Assembly (NCBI RefSeq): GCF_958439165.1
Contig: NZ_OY288118.1
Location: 47,292 to 111,291, forward strand
Reading direction: 5' to 3'
From: an uncultured Hydrogenophaga sp.
Lineage (GTDB): Bacteria; Pseudomonadota; Gammaproteobacteria; Burkholderiales; Burkholderiaceae_C
DNA length: 64,000 bases
Below, piece after piece: positions 8,678-22,070 of this stretch (within the stretch, counting starts at the first letter, position 1; each line of letters opens with the position of its first letter). Under the pieces are notes generated by a model. It did not search any database, was not told the DNA's origin, and worked only from the letters and a program-made list of their open reading frames with translations. A program made the translations under genes and the position numbers.

Positions 8678-8735
8678 CTTCATGATAAGGGATGCGGGAT
8701 AACCCGGTAGGCCGGGTCCCCGCGGTGGCACGGGC

Positions 8736-10202
8736 TCAGCGCGGCAGGTCGGAGTGACCCATCAGGAACTCGTCCACGGCACGGGCGGCCTGACGCCCTT
8801 CGCGGATGGCCCAGACCACCAGGGACTGGCCGCGGCGGATGTCACCGGCCGCAAACACTTTGTTCACATTGGTCACGTAACCACCGGTGAACTCGGTGCT
8901 GGCACGGGCGTTGCCCCGACCGTCCTTGTCGATGCCGAAAGTGTCGAGCACCGAGGCCACCGGGCTCACAAAGCCCATGGCCAGCAGCACCAGGTCGGCC
9001 TGGTATTCCTTCTCGGTGCCCGGGATCTCGACCAGCTTGCCGTCCTTCATCTCGACATGCACCGTCTTCAGGCCGGTCAGCTTGCCGTTCTTGCCGATGA
9101 ACTCCTTGGTCGAGACCGCGAACTCGCGCTGGCAGCCTTCTTCGTGGCTGGAGCTGGTGCGCAGCTTGAGCGGCCAGTACGGCCACACCATCGGCTTGTT
9201 CTCCTGCTCGGGCGGCTGGGGCATCACCTCGAACTGGGTCACGCTGACCGCGCCGTGGCGGTTGCTGGTGCCCACGCAGTCGGAGCCGGTATCGCCGCCG
9301 CCGATCACGATGACGTGCTTGCCGTCGGCGCGGATCTGGCCCTTGAGCTTGTCGCCAGCGTTGACCTTGTTCTGCATCGGCAGGAATTCCATGGCGAAGT
9401 GCACGCCGTCCAGATCCCGACCGGGCACCGGCAGATCGCGGCTCTGTTCGGCACCGCCGCACAGCAGCACGGCGTCGAATTCGCTGCGCAGCTGCTCGGG
9501 CGAGATGGTTTCCTTGGCCCAGTTGGTGACCTTGCTGCCCTCGGGCAGCTGGCCGACCATGACGCCGGTCCGGAAGGTCACGCCTTCGGCCTGCATCTGC
9601 TCGACGCGGCGGTCGATGTGCGACTTCTCCATCTTGAAGTCGGGAATGCCGTAGCGCAGCAGGCCACCGACGCGGTCGTTCTTCTCGAACACGGTCACGT
9701 CATGACCCGCACGGGCCAGCTGCTGGGCCGCGGCCATGCCGGCCGGGCCGGAGCCGACCACAGCGACCTTCTTGCCGGTCTTGTGGCGCGGCGGCTGCGG
9801 CTTGACCCAGCCTTCGTTCCACGCGCGGTCGATGATGGCGTGCTCGATCGACTTGATGCCCACCGCATCGTCGTTGACGTTGAGCGTGCAGGCCGCTTCG
9901 CACGGTGCCGGGCAGATGCGGCCGGTGAACTCGGGGAAGTTGTTGGTGCTGTGCAGCACGGTGATGGCGTTCTGCCAGTCACCGTCAAACACCAGGTTGT
10001 TGAAATCCGGAATGATGTTGTTGACCGGGCAGCCGTTGTTGCAGAACGGGGTGCCGCAGTCCATGCAGCGCGCCGCCTGGATCTTCGACTGCTCGGCGGT
10101 CAGGCCGATGACGAATTCCTTGTAGTGCTTCACACGTTCCGGAACGGGCTTGTAGCCCTCTTCCAGTCGCTCGAATTCCATGAAGCCGGTGACTTTTCCC
10201 AT
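8736..10202 (-). CDS. gltD: Glutamate synthase [NADPH] small (beta) subunit
   Basis: Feeds electrons from NADPH through FAD and iron-sulfur clusters to the large subunit for conversion of glutamine plus 2-oxoglutarate into two glutamates. At 488 residues it is full length. The cluster-binding cysteines are at 46, 49, 54 and 58 (CMDCGTPFCNNGCP) and 97, 101 and 105 (CPAPCEAAC). The FAD fold is VAVVGSGPAGMAAA (residues 146-159) and the NADPH fold VIVIGGGDTGSDC (around 300). It follows gltB by 35 nt on the same strand. Confidence 0.97.
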   Translation of the reverse strand: MGKVTGFMEFERLEEGYKPVPERVKHYKEFVIGLTAEQSKIQAARCMDCGTPFCNNGCPVNNIIPDFNNLVFDGDWQNAITVLHSTNNFPEFTGRICPAPCEAACTLNVNDDAVGIKSIEHAIIDRAWNEGWVKPQPPRHKTGKKVAVVGSGPAGMAAAQQLARAGHDVTVFEKNDRVGGLLRYGIPDFKMEKSHIDRRVEQMQAEGVTFRTGVMVGQLPEGSKVTNWAKETISPEQLRSEFDAVLLCGGAEQSRDLPVPGRDLDGVHFAMEFLPMQNKVNAGDKLKGQIRADGKHVIVIGGGDTGSDCVGTSNRHGAVSVTQFEVMPQPPEQENKPMVWPYWPLKLRTSSSHEEGCQREFAVSTKEFIGKNGKLTGLKTVHVEMKDGKLVEIPGTEKEYQADLVLLAMGFVSPVASVLDTFGIDKDGRGNARASTEFTGGYVTNVNKVFAAGDIRRGQSLVVWAIREGRQAARAVDEFLMGHSDLPR

Positions 10203-10237
10203 GGTGATGGTCCTTCGTGGGTCGGTGCTGTTTCGGT

Positions 10238-14965
<4,728 letters not shown>

Positions 14966-15016
14966 GGCGCTTCCTTTGTTCGGTGTGGGCGTGCAGACGC
15001 AAAAACGGGAGGTCGG

Positions 15017-15045
15017 AGCATATTGCAATGCAACACGCATGCCAA
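15017..15045 (-). promoter_or_regulatory. Probable sigma-70 promoter of gltBD
   Basis: On the minus strand, TTGGCA (15045-15040), a 17-bp spacer and TATGCT (15022-15017). This would start transcription near 15010, giving a leader of about 45 nt before the gltB ATG. The element sits between the REP-like repeats and gltB. Confidence 0.55.
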
Positions 15046-15051
15046 GCCGAA

Positions 15052-15075
15052 TTAAATGGGGTCAGACACTTAAAT
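15052..15075 (+). repeat. REP-like element next to the transposase gene
   Basis: A GGGGTCAGA core at 15058-15066 flanked by two direct copies of TTAAAT (15052-15057 and 15070-15075). Short GGGGTCAGA-type motifs accompany RAYT genes in many Proteobacteria. It lies about 16 nt beyond the transposase stop codon and may be one end of the element; this is recognition by pattern, not by database search. Confidence 0.5.
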
Positions 15076-15090
15076 AAAAGCTAATTTTGA

Positions 15091-15822
15091 TCAGTCCCCA
15101 TCAATTGGGGACAGATACTGGTCGGGGCTTTCCGACGACGGCCCCCGTGGCCGCCCGGGCCGACCCCGGCTCAGACGACGTCCGGTCCGGCGCTGAAGTT
15201 CGGCCAGGTGACCCTCGTCGCCCCAGGCCCAGCCATGCAGCGCTGCATCGACCAGCGACTTTTCACGATCCGCACCGAGACCCGCCCTGACCGAACTGGC
15301 GTAGGCCGCTTCCCGAGCGAACGGGGTGTTGCCCAACGCCCAGTAAACGGACGGGGGCGCCAGATGCCGGTGCATCGCCGTGCCGGCGTAGTGCGCATGA
15401 CTCGACCATGGGTAAGCGCCGGGCTCGGCAGCCAGCCCCAGACGGACCGGATGGAGATCGAGGTAGACCATGCAGTCCAGCAGGTGCCGATCCGGCTGGA
15501 CCAGGGTGCTGCGGTACCGCCCTTCCCACAGGGTGCCACTGCGCTGGTGCCGGTCGTTGAAGTGCCGTACATGGCTGCGCCCCAGTGCCTGCATCATCTT
15601 CGGCACGCCCTCGCCGGTATCGGGCGTGATCAGCAGATGGAAGTGGTTGTCGACGATGACCCAGGCGTGCAGGGCCACCCGGTGGTTGCGGGCCTGCTGG
15701 ATGATCGCCTGAAGCAGGTGTTCGCGATCGGCATCGTCACGGACGATGGCCTGCCGGTCATTGCCGCGCAACACCACGTGGTGGGGTTCACCGGCCAGGG
15801 TGAGTCGGGGCTGGCGGGCCAT
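15091..15822 (-). CDS. REP-associated tyrosine transposase (RAYT, IS200-related HUH enzyme)
   Basis: A 243-residue Y1/HUH transposase-like protein. The HUH motif is H60-F-H62 (VIVDNHFHLLITP) and the probable nucleophile is Tyr120 (MVYLDLHPVRLGL); LWEGRYRSTLV is another family block. I start at the ATG at 15822 (MARQPRLTLAGEPHHVVLRGN, the normal RAYT N-terminus), 10 nt after the dgt stop. RAYTs nick and move REP hairpins and are usually single-copy rather than self-mobilising. The last codons (SPIDGD-stop) are written by the REP-like hairpin at the gene end. It looks intact. Confidence 0.88.
   Translation of the reverse strand: MARQPRLTLAGEPHHVVLRGNDRQAIVRDDADREHLLQAIIQQARNHRVALHAWVIVDNHFHLLITPDTGEGVPKMMQALGRSHVRHFNDRHQRSGTLWEGRYRSTLVQPDRHLLDCMVYLDLHPVRLGLAAEPGAYPWSSHAHYAGTAMHRHLAPPSVYWALGNTPFAREAAYASSVRAGLGADREKSLVDAALHGWAWGDEGHLAELQRRTGRRLSRGRPGRPRGPSSESPDQYLSPIDGD
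15094..15112. repeat. REP-like hairpin overlapping the RAYT 3' end
   Basis: Perfect 7-bp arms GTCCCCA (15094-15100) and TGGGGAC (15106-15112) around a 5-nt loop. Read on the minus strand it supplies the final sense codons of the transposase just before the TGA at 15093-15091, so gene end and putative recognition hairpin are the same DNA. Confidence 0.65.
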
Positions 15823-15832
15823 GGCGACGAAC

Positions 15833-17002
15833 TCAGGGGAACAGGGTCGCGCCGGACAGCCGCTCGTGCTCCCGGATCGCAAAGCGGTCGGTCATGCCGG
15901 CGATGTAGTCGGCCACGGCGCGCGGCAGGTGATCCCGGCTGGCATGGGCCTCTGGCAGCTGCGCCGGATCGGACAGATAGGCATCGAACAGATCGCTCAC
16001 CACCTGCCGTGCGCGTCCGGTGGTCTCCATGACTTTCGGGTGGCGATACAGATTGCGCAGGAGGAATGTCTTGAGCGTCTGGCTGCGCTGGCGCATGTCG
16101 GCCGAAAACGTCACCAGAGTCCGACTGCGCCGCACCTCTTCCAGCGTCGCGACGCCGGCTGCCTCCAGCGAGAGGCGGGTCGAATCGATCACGTCGTAGA
16201 CCTGATCGCTCAGCATCAACCGGATCGACTCGAACAACAGCCGCCGGCCGCCCAGCCCAGGGTGGGCCTTGAGGGCGCGTCGGCGGTAATCGTCGAACAG
16301 CGGAACCTGCTCCAGCTGCTCGAGGGTGATCAGCCCCGAGCGGACGCCGTCGTCGATGTCGTGAGCGTTGTAGGCGATCTCGTCAGCCAGGTTGCACAAC
16401 TGCGCCTCCAGCGAAGGCGAGCCGCCTGTCAGGAACCGGTTTGCGACTCCCTCCGGTTCCATGACCTCCAGCCGCTGCGCATTGGCGCGCGAACAATGCT
16501 TGAGGATGCCCTCACGCGTCTCGAAGGAGAGGTTCAGCCCGTCGAACGCAGGGTAGCGCTCCTCCAGCTCATCGACCACCCGCAAGCTCTGCAGGTTGTG
16601 CTCGAAACCCCATCCATCGCCGGCCCCGCCCTGGTCGATGCAGCGCTGCATGCTGTCGTGCAACGCATCCTGGCCGGCATGACCGAACGGCGTATGGCCC
16701 AGGTCATGGGCCAGCGCAATCGCCTCGACCAGGTCCTCGTTGAGTCGCAGGGAGCGGGCGATCGACCGACCCAGCTGCGCGACCTCCAGCGAGTGCGTCA
16801 GCCGGGTACGGAACAGGTCGCCCTCGTGGTTGAGGAAGACCTGGGTTTTGTAGACCAGACGTCGGAACGCCGTGGAGTGGATGACACGGTCGCGGTCGCG
16901 CTGGAACGCCGACCGGGTCGGCGCCGGGGCCTCGGGGTGCCGGCGGCCGAACGACCGGGCGGGATCACACGCCCGGGGATCCAGACCGGCGCCGGCGGTC
17001 AT
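15833..17002 (-). CDS. dgt: dGTP triphosphohydrolase-like HD-domain protein
   Basis: HD-superfamily deoxynucleoside triphosphate triphosphohydrolase, thought to control dNTP pools. I start at the ATG at 17002 (MTAGAGLDPRACDPARSFGRR), overlapping the aroB stop as ATGA; the open frame upstream is antisense-free extension inside aroB. The 389-residue product has FQRDRDRVIHSTAFRRLVYKTQVF, metal ligand H70 (TRLTHSLEV) and H99-D100 (LAHDLGHTPFGHAG). This is the shorter dGTPase-like type 2 family found beside aroB in Burkholderiales, so substrate range may be broader than dGTP. Confidence 0.93.
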   Translation of the reverse strand: MTAGAGLDPRACDPARSFGRRHPEAPAPTRSAFQRDRDRVIHSTAFRRLVYKTQVFLNHEGDLFRTRLTHSLEVAQLGRSIARSLRLNEDLVEAIALAHDLGHTPFGHAGQDALHDSMQRCIDQGGAGDGWGFEHNLQSLRVVDELEERYPAFDGLNLSFETREGILKHCSRANAQRLEVMEPEGVANRFLTGGSPSLEAQLCNLADEIAYNAHDIDDGVRSGLITLEQLEQVPLFDDYRRRALKAHPGLGGRRLLFESIRLMLSDQVYDVIDSTRLSLEAAGVATLEEVRRSRTLVTFSADMRQRSQTLKTFLLRNLYRHPKVMETTGRARQVVSDLFDAYLSDPAQLPEAHASRDHLPRAVADYIAGMTDRFAIREHERLSGATLFP

Positions 17003-18120
17003 GGAGCAGTGGAGGCGGCGATCACACCGGCTACCGTCTCGTCGGGGGCGGGACACATCACGGCCTGGCCGGGTGGATCGATGAGCACGAAGCGGATCTC
17101 CCCTGCCTCCGCCTTCTTGTCCACCCGCATCAGCGACAGCCAGCGCCCGGCGTTGTCGTTCGTATCCAGCACGGGTGCCACGCTGGGCAGACCGGCTCTT
17201 TCGACCAAGGCGCGCAGGCGGGGCACGAAGGCACTGTCCACCCTGCCCAGCGCCTCCGACAGACGCGCAGCCATGACCATGCCGCAACCCACGGCCTCAC
17301 CGTGCAGCCAGGCTCCGTAGCCCATGCCGGCCTCGATGGCGTGACCGAAGGTGTGTCCGAAGTTCAGGATGGCTCGAAGCCCCGACTCGCGTTCGTCCTG
17401 CCCCACCACGTGGGCCTTGATCTCGCAGCTGCGCCTGACCGCCTTCGCCAGGGCCGTTGGCTCCCGGGCCACGAGGGCATCGATGTTCGCTTCGATCCAG
17501 TCCATGAAGTCCATGTCGGCGATCGGACCGTACTTGATGACCTCGGCCAGCCCTGCACTCAGCTCCCGGTCCGGGAGCGTCTGCAGGGTGTCCAGATCAC
17601 AGATCACGCGCAGCGGCTGGTAGAAGGCGCCGATCATGTTCTTGCCCAGCGGATGGTTGATCGCGGTCTTCCCCCCCACGGACGAATCGACCTGCGCCAG
17701 CAAGGTGGTGGGTACCTGCACAAAAGGCACACCCCGCATGTAGCTCGCAGCGGCAAAACCGGTCATGTCGCCGATCACGCCGCCACCCAGGGCATAAAGC
17801 ACCGTCTTGCGGTCACATGCCGCACCCAGGAGCGCATCGAAGATGCGCTGCAGCGTCGCCCAGTCCTTGTGGACTTCTCCATCGGGCAACACGACATGCA
17901 GGACGCGTGCGTGACGCGCCTTCAGGATGGCTTCCAGCTTCGCGAGGTACAGCGGCGCCACGACGGTGTTGGTGACGATCATGGCGGTACCGCCCGACGG
18001 CAATCCGTCAAAGCTGTCAGGCCGGTTCAAGAGACCGGCGCCGATCAGGATGTCGTAACTGCGCTCCGCCAGATCGATGCGCACGGATTCGCGGGTGGGT
18101 GGGCTGTCCGAGGTGTCCAT
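16999..18120 (-). CDS. aroB: 3-dehydroquinate synthase
   Basis: Converts DAHP to 3-dehydroquinate, the second step of the shikimate pathway; NAD- and metal-dependent, cytosolic. The 373-residue product carries the family core LPDGEVHKDWATLQRIFDALL, GGGVIGDMTGFAAASYMRGVPFVQVPTTLLAQVDSSVGGKTAINH and ILNFGHTFGHAIEAGMGYGAWLHGEAV with the metal-binding histidines. It starts 61 nt after aroK and overlaps dgt by 4 nt. Confidence 0.97.
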   Translation of the reverse strand: MDTSDSPPTRESVRIDLAERSYDILIGAGLLNRPDSFDGLPSGGTAMIVTNTVVAPLYLAKLEAILKARHARVLHVVLPDGEVHKDWATLQRIFDALLGAACDRKTVLYALGGGVIGDMTGFAAASYMRGVPFVQVPTTLLAQVDSSVGGKTAINHPLGKNMIGAFYQPLRVICDLDTLQTLPDRELSAGLAEVIKYGPIADMDFMDWIEANIDALVAREPTALAKAVRRSCEIKAHVVGQDERESGLRAILNFGHTFGHAIEAGMGYGAWLHGEAVGCGMVMAARLSEALGRVDSAFVPRLRALVERAGLPSVAPVLDTNDNAGRWLSLMRVDKKAEAGEIRFVLIDPPGQAVMCPAPDETVAGVIAASTAP

Positions 18121-18154
18121 CCCGCGAGTGTAGGGGTTCGACGGCCCCCGGATC

Positions 18155-18174
18155 GATATCGGGGTCAGAGTCGA
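18155..18174 (+). repeat. Second GGGGTCAGA-type repeat, between aroK and aroB
   Basis: GATATCGGGGTCAGAGTCGA at 18155-18174 shares the 9-bp core GGGGTCAGA with the element beside the transposase gene 3.1 kb away. It occupies the only gap (61 nt) in the aroK-aroB-dgt run. I recall this longer form as a RAYT-associated repeat, but the link is inferred. Confidence 0.4.
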
Positions 18175-18181
18175 GCGGCGG

Positions 18182-18718
18182 TCACTGGCGCTGTTGACCG
18201 ATGTCCGACATGTCGAGCTGCATCACGATCATGTTCACCAAGGTGGGAACCGATGGGCGCCCGGTGTCGATCGTGAAGTGGGCCGTCTCCTCGTAGAGCG
18301 GGTCGCGTTGCGTGTGCAGATCGCGGATCTTCTGCAGCGGATCGTCCACTTGCAGCAGCGGACGGTTTCGGTCATGCCGGACGCGTCGGAACACCTCTTC
18401 CGGCGATGAACGCAGATACACGACCAGCGTGTTCTCGTGCAGGGCACGCCGATTCGACTCCCTCAGGACAGACCCTCCGCCGGTGGACAGCACCTTGGGC
18501 TCACCACCGGCCAGCAAACTGATCACCTCCGATTCGATGTCACGAAACCGGTCCTCACCTTGCTCGCGGAAGAACTCGCCGATCGCACAGCCGATGCGTT
18601 GCTCGATGACGTGATCCGAATCGAAAAAAGGCAGCCCGAGCCTTCGCGCGAGCTGCCTTCCGATGGTCGACTTGCCCGATCCGGGCAGGCCGACGAGGGC
18701 TACGGTGCGGACCGTCAA
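18182..18718 (-). CDS. aroK: Shikimate kinase
   Basis: Phosphorylates shikimate with ATP in aromatic amino acid synthesis. The 178-residue product has P-loop GLPGSGKST (10-18), the shikimate-binding FFDSDHVIE, the LSTGGGSVLRE segment and the lid RNRPLL. The start overlaps the pilQ stop by 4 nt, so it belongs to the same message as the pilus genes, an arrangement typical of Beta- and Gammaproteobacteria. Confidence 0.96.
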   Translation of the reverse strand: MTVRTVALVGLPGSGKSTIGRQLARRLGLPFFDSDHVIEQRIGCAIGEFFREQGEDRFRDIESEVISLLAGGEPKVLSTGGGSVLRESNRRALHENTLVVYLRSSPEEVFRRVRHDRNRPLLQVDDPLQKIRDLHTQRDPLYEETAHFTIDTGRPSVPTLVNMIVMQLDMSDIGQQRQ

Positions 18719-20841
18719 TTAGAGACCGTGCGACCCAGCACCCGCGGGGTGATGAAGATCAGCAGTTCAGACTTGTTGGAAATCCGGCTGCGGGTCTTGA
18801 ACAGGTTGCCGACGCCCGGCAGGTCGCCCAGCAGTGGCACCTTGTCGACTTCGTTCCGATCGGTCTGCTCGAAGATGCCGCCGATCACCACGGTACCGCC
18901 GTTTTCCACCAGCACCTGGGTCTTCACGTGCTTGGTGTTGATCGCGATGCCGTCGGGCGTGACGTCACCCGGGCTGTCCTTGTTCACGTCCAGGTCAAGA
19001 ATGATGTTGCCTTCGGGCGTGATCTGGGGAATCACTTCCAGCTTCAGGTTGGCCTTGCGGAAAGCAATGGCCGTGGCGCCGCTGGAGGTGGCCGTCTGGT
19101 ACGGAATTTCGGTTCCTTGTTCGATCAGAGCCTTCACCTGGTCGGCCGTGACGACCCGGGGGCTGGACACGATGCGCCCCTTGCCGTCCGATTCGAGAGC
19201 CGAAACTTCCAGTGCGAGGAAGCGGGTGGCACTCGGGCTGAACAGCGAGAGCGCGTAGGTGGCTGCAGCGTTGTTCGACGGGTTGGCCGGCAGGTTGACG
19301 AACGGCAGGGAGGTCAGGTTGGGCTGTCCTGCACCGGTCACCGCGCCATAGTTGGAGCCAAAGCTGCCCCGGGTCTCGTTGCCGCCCGTATCCGGCGACT
19401 GGCGGATGCCGCCGCCCAGTCGGACACCGATGGATTTGCTGAAGGTGTCGTCGGCTTCCACGATACGGGCCTCGATCATCACCTGCCGGATCGGTATGTC
19501 CAACTTGGTGATCAGTTCCTGCACCGCTTGCAGTCGAGCGGGCGTGTCGGTCACGAAAAGCTGGTTGGTGCGGGGCTCGGAGATGACGCTGCCACGGGAA
19601 GACAGAATGCTGGCATTCCCGCCCGCTCCGGTCGTCCCGCTGCTGACGCCGCCGCCGGCCCTCAGCTGTGAAGCAATGTCAGCTGCCTTGGCATAGTTCA
19701 TCTGAAACGACTGGGTGCGCAGCACTTCGAGGCTTTCGATCGAGGCCTTGGACTCCAACTCCTGCTTCTCGCGGGCGGTGATCTCGTCCTTGGGGGCGAT
19801 CCAGATCACGTTGCCGGACTTGCGCATGCCCAGGCCCTTGGCCTGCATGATGATGTCCAGTGCCTGATCCCAGGGCACGTCCTTCAGCCGCAGCGTCACC
19901 GAGCCCGTCACCGAGTCGGACGTCACGATGTTGAAACTGGTGAAGTCCGCGATCACCTGGAGCAGCGAGCGAACCTCGATGTTCTGGAAGTTCAGGGACA
20001 GCTTCTCACCGGTGTAGCCCGGACCCTGGCTGAGCTTGGCCGGGTCGATCTTCTGTTCGCGGATTTCCAGGACGAACTGGTTATCGCTCTGGTAAGCCGA
20101 GTGATCCCAGGCGCCGGTCGGGGTGACCACCATGCGAACCCGGTCGCCGATCTGGCTGGTGACGATGGTCTGAACCGGCGTGCCGAAATCGGTCACGTCC
20201 AGACGACGGCGCAGGCCTTCAGGCAGCGAAGTCTTCAGAAAGTCGACGACCAGGGTCGATCCTTGCGGACGGATGTCGACGCCGACCTGGCTGCTGGCCA
20301 GATCCACGACGATGCGGCCGGTGCCGCCATTGCCGCGGCGGAAATCGATGTCACGCAGAGCAGCAACGTCCAGTGCACGGCTCTCGGCAAAGGGGGCGGC
20401 CGGCTGCGTCTGTGCAGTCACCACCTCGGGCCGCTCCATCAAGACCAGGAGGGTGTTTCCTTCGACCCTTGTCTGGTAGGCCGACGATTGCTTGAGGTTG
20501 ATGACGACTCGGGTACGGTCGCCGGCCTGCACCACGTTGGCCGAGCGGAGGTTGCCCTCGTTGATGTCGACGGTGCTGCGGCCGATGGCATTGGTGACCC
20601 CGGGGAAGTCCAGCGCGATCCGTGCGGGAGTCTGGATGGTGAAACCGGCCGGCGGGGCCTTCAGCGGCTCCTTCGTCACGATCCGGATCACTTCGGTGCC
20701 GCCTTGCATGCCGCCCGTGACCGATTCGATGGCGTTTTGCGCGCTCGCCCATGCGGATGCCGTGCACAGCAGCGCCCAGACCGCTGCCTGTTTCAACCGG
20801 GACCCTGCAATGCTGCCGGTAGTCCGATATGCCTTGTTCAT
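18715..20841 (-). CDS. pilQ: Type IV pilus secretin PilQ
   Basis: Outer-membrane secretin through which the type IV pilus is extruded; also used for DNA uptake. I start at the ATG at 20841 (MNKAYRTTGS), which overlaps the pilP stop and has GAGG about 10 nt upstream; product about 708 residues. A signal peptide ends near SAWASA. Two AMIN domains follow (peptidoglycan binding), then the STN/N0 region at VRSLLQVIADFTSFNIVTSD, N1 near LRTQSFQMNYAKAADIASQL, and the secretin domain with RQVMIEARIVEADDTFSKSIG and the C-terminal GGIFEQTDRNEVDKVPLLGDLPGVGNLFK. Confidence 0.96.
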   Translation of the reverse strand: MNKAYRTTGSIAGSRLKQAAVWALLCTASAWASAQNAIESVTGGMQGGTEVIRIVTKEPLKAPPAGFTIQTPARIALDFPGVTNAIGRSTVDINEGNLRSANVVQAGDRTRVVINLKQSSAYQTRVEGNTLLVLMERPEVVTAQTQPAAPFAESRALDVAALRDIDFRRGNGGTGRIVVDLASSQVGVDIRPQGSTLVVDFLKTSLPEGLRRRLDVTDFGTPVQTIVTSQIGDRVRMVVTPTGAWDHSAYQSDNQFVLEIREQKIDPAKLSQGPGYTGEKLSLNFQNIEVRSLLQVIADFTSFNIVTSDSVTGSVTLRLKDVPWDQALDIIMQAKGLGMRKSGNVIWIAPKDEITAREKQELESKASIESLEVLRTQSFQMNYAKAADIASQLRAGGGVSSGTTGAGGNASILSSRGSVISEPRTNQLFVTDTPARLQAVQELITKLDIPIRQVMIEARIVEADDTFSKSIGVRLGGGIRQSPDTGGNETRGSFGSNYGAVTGAGQPNLTSLPFVNLPANPSNNAAATYALSLFSPSATRFLALEVSALESDGKGRIVSSPRVVTADQVKALIEQGTEIPYQTATSSGATAIAFRKANLKLEVIPQITPEGNIILDLDVNKDSPGDVTPDGIAINTKHVKTQVLVENGGTVVIGGIFEQTDRNEVDKVPLLGDLPGVGNLFKTRSRISNKSELLIFITPRVLGRTVSN

Positions 20842-21386
20842 TTGGAATTTCCCTCTACCAATTGCAGCGCTGCAGGGCGCTCTGTCCATTCGCCGGTGGA
20901 GTCCTGAACGATTTCTCGCAGCACGACCTCGGTTTCGCTGATGCGCATCACCCGCCCGTAGTTGAGTCCCAGATAGTTGCCTGGTTTGACCTGATACAGG
21001 AGCGCACCCACTCTCACCAACGCCACCAGCGTGCCGTTGCGATCCAGGCTACCCACCAAGGCCATCGTATCGAGGGGAAAAGCCTCCAGCGGTTCGCGAC
21101 GCCGGTTCAGCTCAGGCTCGATGAGGGCGGAGCTGGCAACCGGTCCGGTAGAGCCCCGCAGCATGTTTTCCAGCTTTTCGGTGCTGAACGGCTGCATGCC
21201 GTTGGCTGTGCTGTAGGGTTCGGGATTGAACTTGGTCGGCTCGGGGATGGGCTGTACCGACGGCTTGATGCCGTTTCTCTCCGACTGCATCCAGGCCCGG
21301 ATGTCATCCTGCTCGGAGCCGCCGCAAGCAGCCAGACTGATCGTTGTTGCCAGCACGCAGAGTGCTGGGATCGCGCGATGTCGCAT
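20838..21386 (-). CDS. pilP: Type IV pilus inner-membrane lipoprotein PilP
   Basis: A 182-residue lipoprotein linking the PilMNO inner-membrane platform to the PilQ secretin. The signal ends in lipobox SLAAC (Cys21). The C-terminal beta-domain shows the family pattern ALVGSLDRNGTLVALVRVGALLYQVKPGNYLGLNYGRVMRISE. I use the ATG at 21386; the codon before it is GTG, an alternative start. The ATG shares a base with the pilO stop (TGATG), and the pilP stop overlaps pilQ. Confidence 0.94.
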   Translation of the reverse strand: MRHRAIPALCVLATTISLAACGGSEQDDIRAWMQSERNGIKPSVQPIPEPTKFNPEPYSTANGMQPFSTEKLENMLRGSTGPVASSALIEPELNRRREPLEAFPLDTMALVGSLDRNGTLVALVRVGALLYQVKPGNYLGLNYGRVMRISETEVVLREIVQDSTGEWTERPAALQLVEGNSK

Positions 21387-22057
21387 CACTTGTTGACCCC
21401 CGGCTGCCCACCCTGCTGAGCGGCAACTTCATCTTGATCAAGATACCGGAAGGTCTTCGCCACACCGTCCATGGTCAAGGTGCCGCGGTCACGCCCGGGC
21501 GACAGCGACAGGTTGTTGAGCGTCACGATGCGGGACAGATTGGCAATATCGGCCGCGAACAGCCCCACGTCGTGGTAGCTGCCGGTCACCCTAACCGTGA
21601 TCGGCAGTTCGGCGTAATACTGCTTGACCGTGACCTGGCCGGGCCTGAACAACTCGAATTGCAGGCTGCGGCCAAGTCCGGCCTGGTTGATGTCGGACAA
21701 CAGGGCATCCATCTCGGCCTTGCTGGGCAGCTGTTTCTCGAGCTGGGTGACGTACTGCTGGACCTGTTCCAACTGTTTCTTCAGCGCATCCAGGTTGACG
21801 GCCTGAACCAGCTTGGCTCGGTAGGTGGTCCGCAACTCGGTCTCGCGCGACTTGGCAGCCAGCAATTCCGCGTCGACATCCTTCAGCCAGAAGAACCAGA
21901 GCCCGCCGATGATGGCTGCGCAGATGGCCACCAGCAGAAGATTGCGCGGGAGGGCCGGCCAGAGCGACGGATCGTTGGGGTCCAGGTCGGAAAACTGGCT
22001 GCGCAGTCTGTCCTGCAGGACCTTGAAATCGATATTGATGTTTGGAGATTTCGCCAT
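21386..22057 (-). CDS. pilO: Type IV pilus assembly protein PilO
   Basis: A 223-residue bitopic inner-membrane protein that heterodimerises with PilN in the alignment subcomplex. One membrane helix (about residues 48-67, LLLVAICAAIIGGLWFFWLK) follows a cytosolic N-terminus; a coiled coil (LKKQLEQVQQYVTQLEKQLPSKAEM) and a ferredoxin-like periplasmic domain follow, with the family end GTLTMDGVAKTFRYLDQDE. It starts 13 nt after pilN. Confidence 0.94.
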   Translation of the reverse strand: MAKSPNINIDFKVLQDRLRSQFSDLDPNDPSLWPALPRNLLLVAICAAIIGGLWFFWLKDVDAELLAAKSRETELRTTYRAKLVQAVNLDALKKQLEQVQQYVTQLEKQLPSKAEMDALLSDINQAGLGRSLQFELFRPGQVTVKQYYAELPITVRVTGSYHDVGLFAADIANLSRIVTLNNLSLSPGRDRGTLTMDGVAKTFRYLDQDEVAAQQGGQPGVNK

Positions 22058-22070
22058 CGTGCACCCCTGT

